Positions 1-8,618 of a DNA stretch of 64,000 nt are shown piece by piece. The notes below the pieces were generated by a model. It searched no databases and was not told where the DNA came from. It worked only from the letters and a program-made list of their open reading frames with translations. The position numbers and the translations under genes are program-made. Origin of the DNA: Mesobacterium_A sp034670065. GTDB lineage: Bacteria; Pseudomonadota; Alphaproteobacteria; Rhodobacterales; Rhodobacteraceae. The DNA lies in contig JAXMOG010000001.1 in assembly GCA_034670065.1 (NCBI GenBank), forward strand, positions 744,001 through 808,000, read 5' to 3'. Within the stretch, counting starts at the first letter, position 1; every line of letters begins with the position of its first letter.

Positions 1-606
1 CAACACTGGCGCCGAAACCGCAGCCAACCCCGGAATCAGGTCTCCGGCCACACAGCCGAAGCCTGCACTGTGCACCTGCGCAATCAAATCCTGAACCACG
101 GAATCCTTGTAGGCAGCACCTTCGGCGGTCAGTTTCGCCTTGATCACAGCAACCGGGCTATGGGCCAAAAACACCTGCCCTGTGGCCGATCCAATCAACG
201 GCATGGTCGTGCCCAGCCCCAATGTGGTGACAATAAAGCCCGCCGCACGTTCCCATCGCACAACAGTCGGCCCAGCATTCCCCCAAACCGACAAAAGCGC
301 GGTAAGCCCGGTTTGCGCACATAGATCTGGCAATGCATCTGCTGTTCGGTTGATGATGTCTTGCCGGGCCATGGCAGCCAGCCCCAATTGCAATGCGGCT
401 GGCCCCAAATCATACTTGCCAGAGCGCGACGTTTGCCCAACCAGACCTGCCGTTGCAAAGCTGGCCAAGTAGCGGTGCACTTTACTGGCCGGCATATTCA
501 CGCTGCGCGCCAGCTCGGTCAGGGTGACTGGACCGGGGAAACGTGCCATCGCGTGCAGCACCGTCAACGCGCTGTCCAATGATTGCAATCCACCGCCTTC
601 AGACAT
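1..606 (-). CDS. IclR-family transcriptional regulator (3' end outside window)
   Basis: The minus strand reads open from an ATG at 606 to the window edge, so the C-terminus is missing. The N-terminus is an IclR winged helix-turn-helix: an opening SLDSALTVLHAMARF, then LTELARSVNMPASKVHRYL as the recognition region. The start of the IclR effector domain follows (about residue 80 on, with the family pattern ending in GSATGQVFLAHSP). The start at 606 is preferred over 612 because GAGGGGG lies about 6 bases upstream of 606 but touches 612. The gene overlaps the end of the upstream thioesterase gene by 8 bp, so the two are co-transcribed. IclR proteins beside aromatic-acid genes usually respond to a pathway substrate; control of the divergent hydroxylase-ligase gene is inferred from position. 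Confidence 0.85.
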   Translation of the reverse strand, partial: MSEGGGLQSLDSALTVLHAMARFPGPVTLTELARSVNMPASKVHRYLASFATAGLVGQTSRSGKYDLGPAALQLGLAAMARQDIINRTADALPDLCAQTGLTALLSVWGNAGPTVVRWERAAGFIVTTLGLGTTMPLIGSATGQVFLAHSPVAVIKAKLTAEGAAYKDSVVQDLIAQVHSAGFGCVAGDLIPGLAAVSAPVL

Positions 607-1024
607 GACCATCCCCCTCTATCATCGCGCGCAATGCTGCCACCGGGGCCGCCTTGATCCGGGCGCCGTCTGGCACAAATACGCCACGCAGTTCCTCCCC
701 CTGCACCACGACACGGCCGTCCACGCGGCCTGTGTAGTTCAAGCGAACGCTGCGCTCATGCCAATCAGCTACCACCATTTCCAGAATCAGAACATCCCCG
801 TCCAAGGCCGGACTACGGAACGAGGCATCGACCTTCATCAACCCAATGCCACGCGCGCCCAACTTCTGGCACACAGCGGCGTGTCCCGCGTGATGATGCA
901 GAAGATAGGTGTGGAAGCAGCGGTCGAACCATCTGAAAAAATTGGGATAAAAGACAATCCCCGCCGCATCGCAATGGCCGAAACTGACCTGAATTTCGAC
1001 CTGAAACATGGGTGTATTTGTCAT
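599..1024 (-). CDS. Acyl-CoA thioesterase, 4-hydroxybenzoyl-CoA thioesterase (4HBT) type
   Basis: This 141-residue single hotdog-fold protein carries the classic 4HBT signature near the N-terminus, GHCDAAGIVFYPNFFRWFD, with the presumed catalytic Asp at residue 19. Family members hydrolyse CoA thioesters such as 4-hydroxybenzoyl-CoA in the cytoplasm. It is the first gene of a leftward operon with the IclR regulator and is divergent from the hydroxylase-CoA ligase fusion. That places it to release the free hydroxylated acid after ring hydroxylation of the CoA thioester, for example gentisate from gentisyl-CoA or 5-hydroxyanthranilate from its CoA ester. The fold and reaction type are well supported; the substrate is inferred from context only. 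Confidence 0.85.
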   Translation of the reverse strand: MTNTPMFQVEIQVSFGHCDAAGIVFYPNFFRWFDRCFHTYLLHHHAGHAAVCQKLGARGIGLMKVDASFRSPALDGDVLILEMVVADWHERSVRLNYTGRVDGRVVVQGEELRGVFVPDGARIKAAPVAALRAMIEGDGHV

Positions 1025-1118
1025 CTTTTCTTTCCACTATACGAAATTCGTTGCACAATACGGAATCATTACCTATGGTTTTTGCCAGCACAAGGCATTT
1101 TCGGTTTGGGAGGACGAT
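1025..1118. promoter_or_regulatory. Divergent promoter region with IclR-type operator candidates
   Basis: The 94 bp between the thioesterase and the fusion gene contain the perfect 11-bp palindrome ACGAAATTCGT at 1041-1051. The 9-mers ATACGAAAT (1039-1047) and ATACGGAAT (1058-1066) form a 19-bp-period direct repeat. TTGCACAA at 1051-1058 recurs in front of the transporter operon at 3854-3861 and in the pca promoter near 60429. Binding by the adjacent IclR protein is an inference. Confidence 0.4.
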
Positions 1119-3842
1119 ATGACCAATTTGCAGACAGTGGAAATAATCGGCGGAGGGCCCGGCGGGCTGTACACGGCGATTTTGCTGCGCCGCGCCTTCC
1201 CCAACGCAGAGGTCCGCGTGACCGAAGCCAGCCCACGTGACGTGACTTGGGGCTTTGGTGTCGTGTTTTCGGACCAAGCTTTGGACTTTCTGAATGCCGA
1301 CGATCCGGAAACCCACGCTCTGATCACCCCACGGATGGAACAGTGGCGCAATATGACGCTGAATCATCCCGACGGACCTGTGACGCTGGATGGGGTAGGA
1401 TTTTCAGCCATTGGTCGGCTGGAACTGCTGCAAATATTGCAAGACCGCGCCGAAGCACTGGGCGTGATTCTGAAGTTTGACACGATCATCGAGGATGTAG
1501 ATGCGCTGGACGCTGACCTGATTGTTGGCGCAGACGGTCTTAGCTCTTTGGTGCGTAGCTCGACGCCTGACGCGTTTGGCACCACGGTTGAAAATCTGAC
1601 CAATCGGTTTGCCTGGTTCGGAACCCCCCGCACCTTTGACACCCTGACCCAAACCTTTGTGCGTCATGAAAAGGGCGCTCTGAACGCGCATCATTATCGT
1701 TTCTCACCCGATATGAGCACGTTTATCGTAGAGCTGGAAGAAGACGCCTATTTTGCGCATGGCTTTGATCAGATGAACGAGGCTGACAGCGCGGCCTATT
1801 GCGCGGACCTGTTTCAGGATGTGCTGCAAGGCGCGCCGCTGGTCACCAACAAATCAATCTGGCGTCAATTCCCCCGGCTTTGGTGCGATACATGGGTACA
1901 TGGAAATCGCGCCTTGATCGGCGATGCGGTGCATACAGCGCATTTTTCAATCGGATCAGGCACCAGATTGGCGATGGAAGACGCCCTGGGCCTTGTTTCG
2001 GCATTGAAAGCTGCGCCTGACGTACCCACCGCGCTGCGCACCTATCAGGACACGCGCAAACCTGTCGCGCAGAAGATTGTAAGCGCCGCCAATACTTCTT
2101 GCGATTGGTATGAGACGTTTTCGGAACGGCTGAAAGCACAACCGCTGGATTTTGCCATGAGCTATATTACCCGGTCTGGCCGTATCTCACGCGAGCGTCT
2201 GCGCAAGATCGCGCCGGGCTTCATGGCCCAGTATGAGGCGATGCGCCCGGAAATCATTGACCCTGTCACCGGAGATACTGCTGGTGCCCAAGAGATCGGG
2301 TTCGACAAGGCAGCGCATTCCAACTGTTCTGATATCTTGTGGACCAACCTGACACGCAATCCGCAATCCCGCGCCTTAACCGGACCCGGCGGTGATGTCA
2401 GCTATGCCGAACTGATTGCAGAGGCCGCGCGTTGGGGCAATGCCTTTGCAGCCGCCGGTTTGGCGCAAGGCGACCGGATTGCGTTCTTCCTTGATGATAC
2501 ACCGGCGTATCCCGCCGCCTTCTTTGGCGCTGTGCGTGCAGGGTTTGTCCCGGTGTTGCTGAACACCACAACCCCACCAGACATACTGGGCTACTACCTC
2601 GAAGATTCTGCCGCGCCATTGGCCGTGACCGAGGCCGCCTTTACCGATCAGTTCACTGCCGCGGGCTCTCGCGCGACGGTCATTGTGGTTAACGGTCCGG
2701 CACCGGAGGGTACAACAGGCGCTGAAACCTTTCTGCAGGGGCAACCAACGCAGCTGGACGCCGCCCCGACGGGCCCTGATGATATGGCGTTCTGGATGTA
2801 TTCTTCTGGCACAACGGGGCGGCCCAAAGGCATCGTTCACTTGCACCATGACATGGCCTACAGCCAGCAATCCTTTGCTGATCATGTCCTGAAGCTGCGG
2901 CCAGAGGATGTGTGCTTTTCGGTTCCCAAAATCTATTTCGCCTACGGGTTCGGGAATGCGTTTACCTTTCCCTTCGCCGTTGGGGCCTGCACAGCGTTGA
3001 TGCCCGGCCGGCCAACCGCCGATGCGGTGGTTGATTTCATCGAAACCTACAAGCCAACAATTTTCTACGGCCTGCCAACGTTGTACACCGCATTGTGCAA
3101 CAGTGATGGAATTGAGGGGCGCGACCTAAGTTCCTTGCGGCAATGCATGTCCGCGGCGGAAATCCTGTCTGAAGATGTGTTTCTGCGCTGGAAGTCCCTG
3201 ACCGGCCTGCCCCCGGTTGAAGGATTGGGCAGCACCGAGATGCTACATGTTTACCTGTCCAACACGGCGCAAGAACAACGTTTGGGCGCAGCAGGAACGC
3301 GGGTTCCCGGCTATGAGATTGAGCTGCGTTCACCTGATGGAAAAATCGTCACCGCCGGTGAAGACGGGGTGATGTATGTGCGCGGCCATTCTTCGGCGCC
3401 CTGCTACTGGAACCGCCCCGATAAGACCGCCGAGTCCATGGTGGGTGATTGGATTTGCACCGGTGATCGTTTCATCGAAAAGGACGGTTACTATTACTTT
3501 CAGGGACGCGCCGACGATCTGATCAAAGTTTCCGGTCAATGGGTCTGGCCATTGGAAGTAGAACGCTGCCTGAACGAGCACCCGGACGTGCACGAATGTG
3601 CTGTCTTGCCCTATCCTTTGCCAGACCGGCGGACCAGCCTGCGGGCCATTGTCAGCCTGCGCAACGGAACAGCAGAATCGCCTGAAACGATTAAATCGCT
3701 TCAGAATTTTGTAAAATCCGAGCTTCAGCCCTTCAAATACCCGCGGTTTGTCGATTTCATGGATGAGTTACCCAAGACAGGTACTGGAAAGTTGGATCGC
3801 CAAGCTTTGGCGCGGCAACCTGTGTTGGAAACAGTGAAATAG
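1119..3842 (+). CDS. Fused aryl-CoA FAD hydroxylase and benzoate-CoA ligase-family enzyme
   Basis: This is a 907-residue two-domain enzyme. Residues 1-390 are a flavin monooxygenase related to salicylyl-CoA 5-hydroxylase and the hydroxylase half of 2-aminobenzoyl-CoA monooxygenase/reductase: dinucleotide fold IIGGGPGG at 9-16, and the FAD motif LIGDAVHTAHFSIGSGTRLA around residue 268. Residues about 410-907 are an adenylate-forming ligase of the benzoate/2-aminobenzoate-CoA ligase group: MYSSGTTGRPKG near 560, an EGLGSTEM stretch, and PKTGTGKLDRQ near 885 with the catalytic Lys. The combination predicts activation of an aromatic acid to its CoA thioester followed by ring hydroxylation on one polypeptide. 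Start ATG 1119 follows GGGAGGA; the frame is open 37 codons further upstream but without a ribosome site. The substrate (salicylate, anthranilate or similar) is inferred. Confidence 0.85.
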   Translation: MTNLQTVEIIGGGPGGLYTAILLRRAFPNAEVRVTEASPRDVTWGFGVVFSDQALDFLNADDPETHALITPRMEQWRNMTLNHPDGPVTLDGVGFSAIGRLELLQILQDRAEALGVILKFDTIIEDVDALDADLIVGADGLSSLVRSSTPDAFGTTVENLTNRFAWFGTPRTFDTLTQTFVRHEKGALNAHHYRFSPDMSTFIVELEEDAYFAHGFDQMNEADSAAYCADLFQDVLQGAPLVTNKSIWRQFPRLWCDTWVHGNRALIGDAVHTAHFSIGSGTRLAMEDALGLVSALKAAPDVPTALRTYQDTRKPVAQKIVSAANTSCDWYETFSERLKAQPLDFAMSYITRSGRISRERLRKIAPGFMAQYEAMRPEIIDPVTGDTAGAQEIGFDKAAHSNCSDILWTNLTRNPQSRALTGPGGDVSYAELIAEAARWGNAFAAAGLAQGDRIAFFLDDTPAYPAAFFGAVRAGFVPVLLNTTTPPDILGYYLEDSAAPLAVTEAAFTDQFTAAGSRATVIVVNGPAPEGTTGAETFLQGQPTQLDAAPTGPDDMAFWMYSSGTTGRPKGIVHLHHDMAYSQQSFADHVLKLRPEDVCFSVPKIYFAYGFGNAFTFPFAVGACTALMPGRPTADAVVDFIETYKPTIFYGLPTLYTALCNSDGIEGRDLSSLRQCMSAAEILSEDVFLRWKSLTGLPPVEGLGSTEMLHVYLSNTAQEQRLGAAGTRVPGYEIELRSPDGKIVTAGEDGVMYVRGHSSAPCYWNRPDKTAESMVGDWICTGDRFIEKDGYYYFQGRADDLIKVSGQWVWPLEVERCLNEHPDVHECAVLPYPLPDRRTSLRAIVSLRNGTAESPETIKSLQNFVKSELQPFKYPRFVDFMDELPKTGTGKLDRQALARQPVLETVK

Positions 3843-3930
3843 TAGAAATATCTTGCACAAATATGCACGATAGTTACAAATTTACGTCGAAGACCCCATA
3901 AAACTGGGGCTTGATATCAAGGGAGGAAAT

Positions 3931-5109
3931 ATGAAACGCACATTCTCAGCGGCCTTGGCTGCGGTGATCCTGGCGGGGTCAGCATGGGCCGACACTGCCA
4001 AAATCGGGTTCGTTACCACACTCACCACCCCTGCGGCGGTGATCGGTAACGACATGAAAAATGCCGTCGATCTGGCTATGGAACATCTGGGCGGAAAAGC
4101 CGGCGACCACGATCTGGAAGTCATTTTTGCAGATGACGGCTTTGCCCCGGAAACCGGCAAGCAGGCAACGGACAAACTGGTCAAACAAGACGATGTTGAT
4201 TTCGTTGCAGGCTATATCTGGAGCCACGTTCTGTTGGCCTCGCGCAAGTCAGCGCTGGATGCAGGGAAATTCCTGATCTCAACCAATGCCGGCCCCAGCC
4301 AGATGGCTGGTAAACTATGCAACGAAAACTTCTTCTCAACATCCTGGCAGAACGACCAAACGCCTATGGCGATGGGTGAGGTTCTGAACAAACAGGGCGT
4401 AAAGTCTCTGTATATCATGGCCCCCAACTACGCTGCGGGCAAAGACATGGTCGCCGGTGTTGAACGCACCTTTAAGGGCGATGTTGTCGGCAAAGACCTG
4501 ACCAAATGGGGCGCAGATGCGCAGCTTGATTTCTCGGCGGAACTGGCCAAAGCCAAGGCGTCGGGCGCAGATGGCATCTTTGTTTTCTATCCCGGTGCCG
4601 CTGCAGGTGCGTTTGTGAAGCAGTATCAGCAAGCTGGTCTGAAAGACGTTCTGCCGCTTTATTCGGTCTTCACCGTCGATGCAATTTCCCTGCCCAAGTT
4701 ACAGGCCGCCGGGTTTGAGGATATCCTTGGTTCCAAGGTCACGCAGCAATGGGATCCATCACTGGACAACGCCGCCAACAAAGCATTCGTCGGCGACTTC
4801 AAAGCCAAATACGGAACCTACCCATCGTTCTACGCCGCACAATCCTATGACGCGATCATGATGATCGCAGCCGCGGTTGAACAGGCCGGTGGCACTGGTG
4901 ACAAAGACGCATTGCGCGCCGCCATGAAAGCAGCCGACTTCGACTCTGTGCGCGGCAGCTTCACCTATGGCAACAACAACTTCCCTGTGCAGAACTTCTA
5001 CCTGCGCGAGGTCGTTGCCGATGCCGACGGAAACTGGACCACCCAAGTTGTTGAAACTGTTTTCGAAAACCATCAGGACAGCTTTGCAGCCGACTGCAAA
5101 CTGCCGTGA
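3931..5109 (+). CDS. ABC transporter substrate-binding protein, branched-chain amino acid/aromatic acid (HAAT) type
   Basis: This 392-residue exported protein has a Sec signal peptide of about 20 residues ending in SAWA, followed by the type I periplasmic-binding fold (Peripla_BP_6). It opens with AKIGFVTTLTTPAAVIGNDM and has the DGIFVFYPGAAAGAFVKQ segment typical of HAAT receptors. GGGAGGAAAT precedes the ATG. It heads a five-gene set with two permeases and two ATPases. Close placement behind the aryl-CoA enzyme makes an aromatic acid a more likely ligand than leucine; this is inferred, since relatives of this family bind benzoate, hydroxybenzoate and similar compounds. Confidence 0.88.
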   Translation: MKRTFSAALAAVILAGSAWADTAKIGFVTTLTTPAAVIGNDMKNAVDLAMEHLGGKAGDHDLEVIFADDGFAPETGKQATDKLVKQDDVDFVAGYIWSHVLLASRKSALDAGKFLISTNAGPSQMAGKLCNENFFSTSWQNDQTPMAMGEVLNKQGVKSLYIMAPNYAAGKDMVAGVERTFKGDVVGKDLTKWGADAQLDFSAELAKAKASGADGIFVFYPGAAAGAFVKQYQQAGLKDVLPLYSVFTVDAISLPKLQAAGFEDILGSKVTQQWDPSLDNAANKAFVGDFKAKYGTYPSFYAAQSYDAIMMIAAAVEQAGGTGDKDALRAAMKAADFDSVRGSFTYGNNNFPVQNFYLREVVADADGNWTTQVVETVFENHQDSFAADCKLP

Positions 5110-5119
5110 TCTAACGGAC

Positions 5120-5144
5120 AGGGCGGGCAAAAATTGCCCGCCCT
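5120..5144 (+). terminator. Intercistronic hairpin behind the substrate-binding protein gene
   Basis: An 11-bp perfect stem, AGGGCGGGCAA, with a 3-base loop and its complement. No U-run follows, so it is more likely a 3'-end protector or partial attenuator. This fits a binding protein needed in excess over the permeases that start 18 bp later. Confidence 0.6.
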
Positions 5145-5162
5145 AATCGTAGGAGCCACCCC

Positions 5163-6086
5163 TTGGACATTTCGCTTTTTGTTATCCAGACCCTAAACGG
5201 TCTGCAGCTAGGCCTGTTGCTGTTTCTTGTTGCCTCAGGCCTGACATTGGTCTTCGGCATTCTGGATTTCGTCAACCTGGCCCACGCTTCGCTCTACATG
5301 GTCGGCGCCTTCATCTGTGCCAGCCTGACCTTTGTACTGGGAAATTTCCTGATCGCCGTTGTGGTCGCCTTGCCGATCACCGGGCTTATTGGTTGGGCCG
5401 TTGAACGGTTTGTCGCCAGACCCTTGTATTCGCGCGATCACCTGGACCACGTTCTGGCGACTTTTGGCTTGATCCTGGTTATGGAAACGCTGGCGCATAT
5501 TATCTGGGGGCCACAAGGCATTGCCGTGCCCCTGCCTGCGTGGCTGGATGGACAAGTGGCGCTGACCGAAACGCTGGTGCTGCCATCGTACCGGTTGGTG
5601 ATCATCGCGGCCGGACTTGCGGCGGCGGCGGGGTTGTTCTGGCTGGTGAACTACACGCGTCTGGGCATGTTGATCCGGGCTGGGGCATCGAACCGAACCA
5701 TGGTTGGCGCATTGGGCGTGAATATCGAGATGTTGTTTGCGCTGGTTTTCGCCATCGGCGCGATGCTGGCAGGTTTGGCCGGAATGCTGATTTCGCCGAT
5801 CACCGAAGCGTCTATTGGCATGGGCAACAACGTCATCATCACAGCCTTTGTGGTGATCATCGTTGGCGGCATCGGTTCGATGAAGGGCGCGTTTATTGCC
5901 GCCTTGCTGATTGGGCTGATTGATACGCTGGGCCGCGCCTTTCTGGATGACATCTTCAAACTCTTCATGACCTCGGACGCGGCTGAAAACTCTGCCCCGG
6001 CGATTTCGGCAATGCTGATCTACATTATCATGGCCCTCGTTCTGGCACTGCGCCCACAAGGGCTATTCCCTCCGAAGGTGCGCTGA
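5163..6086 (+). CDS. ABC transporter permease, LivH type
   Basis: This 307-residue membrane protein of about eight hydrophobic helices has the LivH/HAAT permease pattern: FGILDFVNLAHASLYMVGAF near the N-terminus and GGIGSMKGAFIAALLIGLID near the C-terminus. The start is TTG at 5163, with TAGGAG about 9 bases before it; no ATG is better placed. It forms the membrane channel with the LivM-type partner encoded next. The transported compound is shared with the binding protein and is probably an aromatic acid. Confidence 0.88.
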   Translation: MDISLFVIQTLNGLQLGLLLFLVASGLTLVFGILDFVNLAHASLYMVGAFICASLTFVLGNFLIAVVVALPITGLIGWAVERFVARPLYSRDHLDHVLATFGLILVMETLAHIIWGPQGIAVPLPAWLDGQVALTETLVLPSYRLVIIAAGLAAAAGLFWLVNYTRLGMLIRAGASNRTMVGALGVNIEMLFALVFAIGAMLAGLAGMLISPITEASIGMGNNVIITAFVVIIVGGIGSMKGAFIAALLIGLIDTLGRAFLDDIFKLFMTSDAAENSAPAISAMLIYIIMALVLALRPQGLFPPKVR

Positions 6087-6168
6087 TGCTTCTCGCCCAC
6101 CGCCCGCTGTCTCATGCGTTGCACTGGCAGCGCCTTTTCGGAACCTCTTTTGGCAACAGGTCGCTATC

Positions 6169-7155
6169 ATGACGCTTCGCACGTTGATCACCGTTATCGC
6201 CATGGCACTGCTGGCCGTTTTACCGCCGGTCTTCTACATGACTGGAAATCCGTTCTATCTGGATTTGGCAACGCGCCTGACCATCTTGGCGATCGCCGCG
6301 GTTAGTTTGAACTTGATCCTGGGCTACGGGGGGTTGGTTTCCTTTGGCCATGCCGCCTATCTGGGGCTGGGTGCCTATGCCGTTGGCGTTCCCGCGCACC
6401 ACTGGCTGTACGGTGGGCTGGAAAGCTGGGGCCTGGCCACCACATCAGGCCTGGTTCAATTCCCGCTGGCCATCGCAGTTTGTGCAGTATTCGCGCTGCT
6501 GACTGGGGCAATCTGCCTACGGACCAAGGGCGTTTATTTTATCATGATCACAATGGCATTTGCCCAGATGATCTACTATGCCATTGTTTCTATTCAGGAA
6601 TATGGCGGGGATGATGGGCTGGTCATTGACACCCGATCAGAACTGCCCCTTGTGAATTTGGACAACCCACTTGAACTGTTCGGATTGGCCTATGTCTCTC
6701 TGGTTGTTGCCATGTTGCTTGTACGCATGATCGTGAAATCCCGCTTTGGGATGGTGCTTCAGGGGGCCAAGGGCAACAATGAACGTGTCATCACCTTGGG
6801 CTTAAACACCTATGCGTACCGCCTGACGGCTTATGTCATCTCTGGTGCTATGGCGGGATATGCCGGTGCATTGTTGGGCAATTTCACAACCTTCATCAGC
6901 CCTGAGATGATGGATTGGACCCGCTCTGGCGAGCTGATGTTCATGATCATTCTTGGCGGCACGGCAACCACGGGTGGCCCGGTTCTGGGGGCCGCAGCGT
7001 TTATTCTGCTGGAAGAAATCCTGTCGTCGTTAACCGTTTACTGGCACCTGCCCTTTGGCTTGTTGCTGATCGCGGTGGTTCTGTTTGGAAAAGGCGGGCT
7101 GATGGGCATGCTGGCCGCCATTCGTAAACCCAAATCGCAGGAGACGGGAGAATGA
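6169..7155 (+). CDS. ABC transporter permease, LivM type
   Basis: This 328-residue integral membrane protein carries the LivM hallmark LNLILGYGGLVSFGHAAYLG at about residues 46-65 and the conserved GTATTGGPVLGAAAFILLEE near the C-terminus. An 82-bp gap separates it from the LivH-type gene. It overlaps the next ATPase gene by 4 bp (ATGA), indicating coupled translation. It is the second permease of the HAAT transporter. Confidence 0.88.
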   Translation: MTLRTLITVIAMALLAVLPPVFYMTGNPFYLDLATRLTILAIAAVSLNLILGYGGLVSFGHAAYLGLGAYAVGVPAHHWLYGGLESWGLATTSGLVQFPLAIAVCAVFALLTGAICLRTKGVYFIMITMAFAQMIYYAIVSIQEYGGDDGLVIDTRSELPLVNLDNPLELFGLAYVSLVVAMLLVRMIVKSRFGMVLQGAKGNNERVITLGLNTYAYRLTAYVISGAMAGYAGALLGNFTTFISPEMMDWTRSGELMFMIILGGTATTGGPVLGAAAFILLEEILSSLTVYWHLPFGLLLIAVVLFGKGGLMGMLAAIRKPKSQETGE

Positions 7156-7910
7156 GCGCACCCATCCTAGAAACCCGCAACCTGATGAAATCTTTTGGTG
7201 GTATTCGGGCCACCGATGATCTGACCCTGTCGGTCACACCGGGTGAGCTGCATGCCATCATCGGGCCGAACGGGGCTGGCAAAACCACGTTGATTACACA
7301 GCTGTGCGGCACCCAGTTTCCCGACAGCGGCTCCATACAGTTCAAGGGCCGCGACATCACCCGCCTGCCCGCCCATCGCCGTGCCAGACTTGGGATCACC
7401 CGGTCTTTTCAGATCACATCGCTGATCTTGGAAATGAGCGTGCTGGACAACCTGACACTGGCCGTGCAGGCGCGTGCAGGGTCGTCTTTTCGGTTCATCC
7501 GTCCGGCGCGGTCGATCCCCGAAATTCGGGACAAATCGATGGCCTTGCTGGAACGGGTTGGTTTGGCCGACAAGGCACATATGCCTACCAAGGCGCTGTC
7601 ACACGGCGAACACCGGCACATCGAAATCGCCATTGCCTTGGCATCAGAAGCCGAGCTGATGTTGCTGGACGAACCGATGGCAGGTTTGGGGGCCGAGGAA
7701 AGCCGCGCCATGGTGGACCTGCTGCTGAAGATCAAAGGCAAGCACACCATTGTTCTGATCGAACACGATATGGATGCGGTGTTTGCACTGGCGGATCGCA
7801 TTTCCGTTCTGGTTTACGGCCATATCATCGCCACCGGCAGCCCAGATGAAATCCGGGCAAACAAAGATGTAGAAGCCGCCTACCTGGGCGAAGAAAGCGG
7901 AGCGGCCTGA
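7152..7910 (+). CDS. ABC transporter ATP-binding protein, LivG type
   Basis: This 252-residue ATPase has Walker A GPNGAGKTT at residues 38-46, the signature LSHGEHRHIEIAIAL, and Walker B LMLLDEPMAGL, followed by the switch His in IEHDMDAVF. The LSHGE signature in place of LSGGE is common in LivG proteins. It overlaps both neighbours (4 bp upstream, 1 bp downstream). With the LivF-type partner it powers uptake through the two permeases. Confidence 0.9.
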   Translation: MSAPILETRNLMKSFGGIRATDDLTLSVTPGELHAIIGPNGAGKTTLITQLCGTQFPDSGSIQFKGRDITRLPAHRRARLGITRSFQITSLILEMSVLDNLTLAVQARAGSSFRFIRPARSIPEIRDKSMALLERVGLADKAHMPTKALSHGEHRHIEIAIALASEAELMLLDEPMAGLGAEESRAMVDLLLKIKGKHTIVLIEHDMDAVFALADRISVLVYGHIIATGSPDEIRANKDVEAAYLGEESGAA

Positions 7911-8611
7911 TGCTGAAAGTTCAAGGGCTTACCACCCATTACGGCACATCGCAGGCGCTGTTTGGCATTGATCTGGAATTGTCTGCCGGTCAGGTGGTTA
8001 CGTTGCTGGGCCGCAATGGCATGGGCAAAACCACAACCATTAATTCCATCATGGGGATTGTGCCAGCTTCGGGCGGGTCGATCCAGTTTGAAGGACAAGA
8101 ATTGATCGGCCAGCCGTCGTTCAAAACCGCCAATCTGGGGTTGGGGCTGGTGCCAGAAGGGCGGCAAATCTTCCCGAACCTGTCTGCAGGCGAAAACCTG
8201 ATCGCAACGGCGTCCAATCACTTAAACCAGCCAAATCCATGGACGGCAGACCGCGTTTATGCGTTGTTTCCAGAGCTGGAAAGCCGCGCCTCGTCGATGG
8301 GCAATCTGCTGTCTGGTGGCGAACAACAGATGCTGGCGATTGGTCGGGCGTTGATGACCAACCCCAAGCTTTTGATCCTGGATGAAGCGACCGAAGGTTT
8401 GGCCCCATTAGTGCGCCAGAAGATCTGGGCGGCGCTGGCCGAAATCCGCGAAACCGGCCTGTCGATCATGATTGTGGACAAGAACCTGCATGACCTGCTG
8501 AAACTGGCAGACCGTCATTTCGTGATACAGCGCGGACAGGTTGTGTGGTCCGGCAGCAGTGATGCGCTGATGGCCGATACGACGGCGCGCGAACGGTATC
8601 TGGGGTTTTAA
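7910..8611 (+). CDS. ABC transporter ATP-binding protein, LivF type
   Basis: This 233-residue ATPase has Walker A GRNGMGKTT at 34-42, signature LLSGGEQQMLAIGRAL, and Walker B LLILDEATEGLAP. The switch-loop residue is unusual: MIVDKNLHDLL has Lys-Asn where IEQN/VEQN is usual. LivF members are often relaxed here. It is the last gene of the aromatic/HAAT operon; a convergent gene starts only 7 bp past its stop. Confidence 0.88.
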   Translation: MLKVQGLTTHYGTSQALFGIDLELSAGQVVTLLGRNGMGKTTTINSIMGIVPASGGSIQFEGQELIGQPSFKTANLGLGLVPEGRQIFPNLSAGENLIATASNHLNQPNPWTADRVYALFPELESRASSMGNLLSGGEQQMLAIGRALMTNPKLLILDEATEGLAPLVRQKIWAALAEIRETGLSIMIVDKNLHDLLKLADRHFVIQRGQVVWSGSSDALMADTTARERYLGF

Positions 8612-8618
8612 CCCCGGA

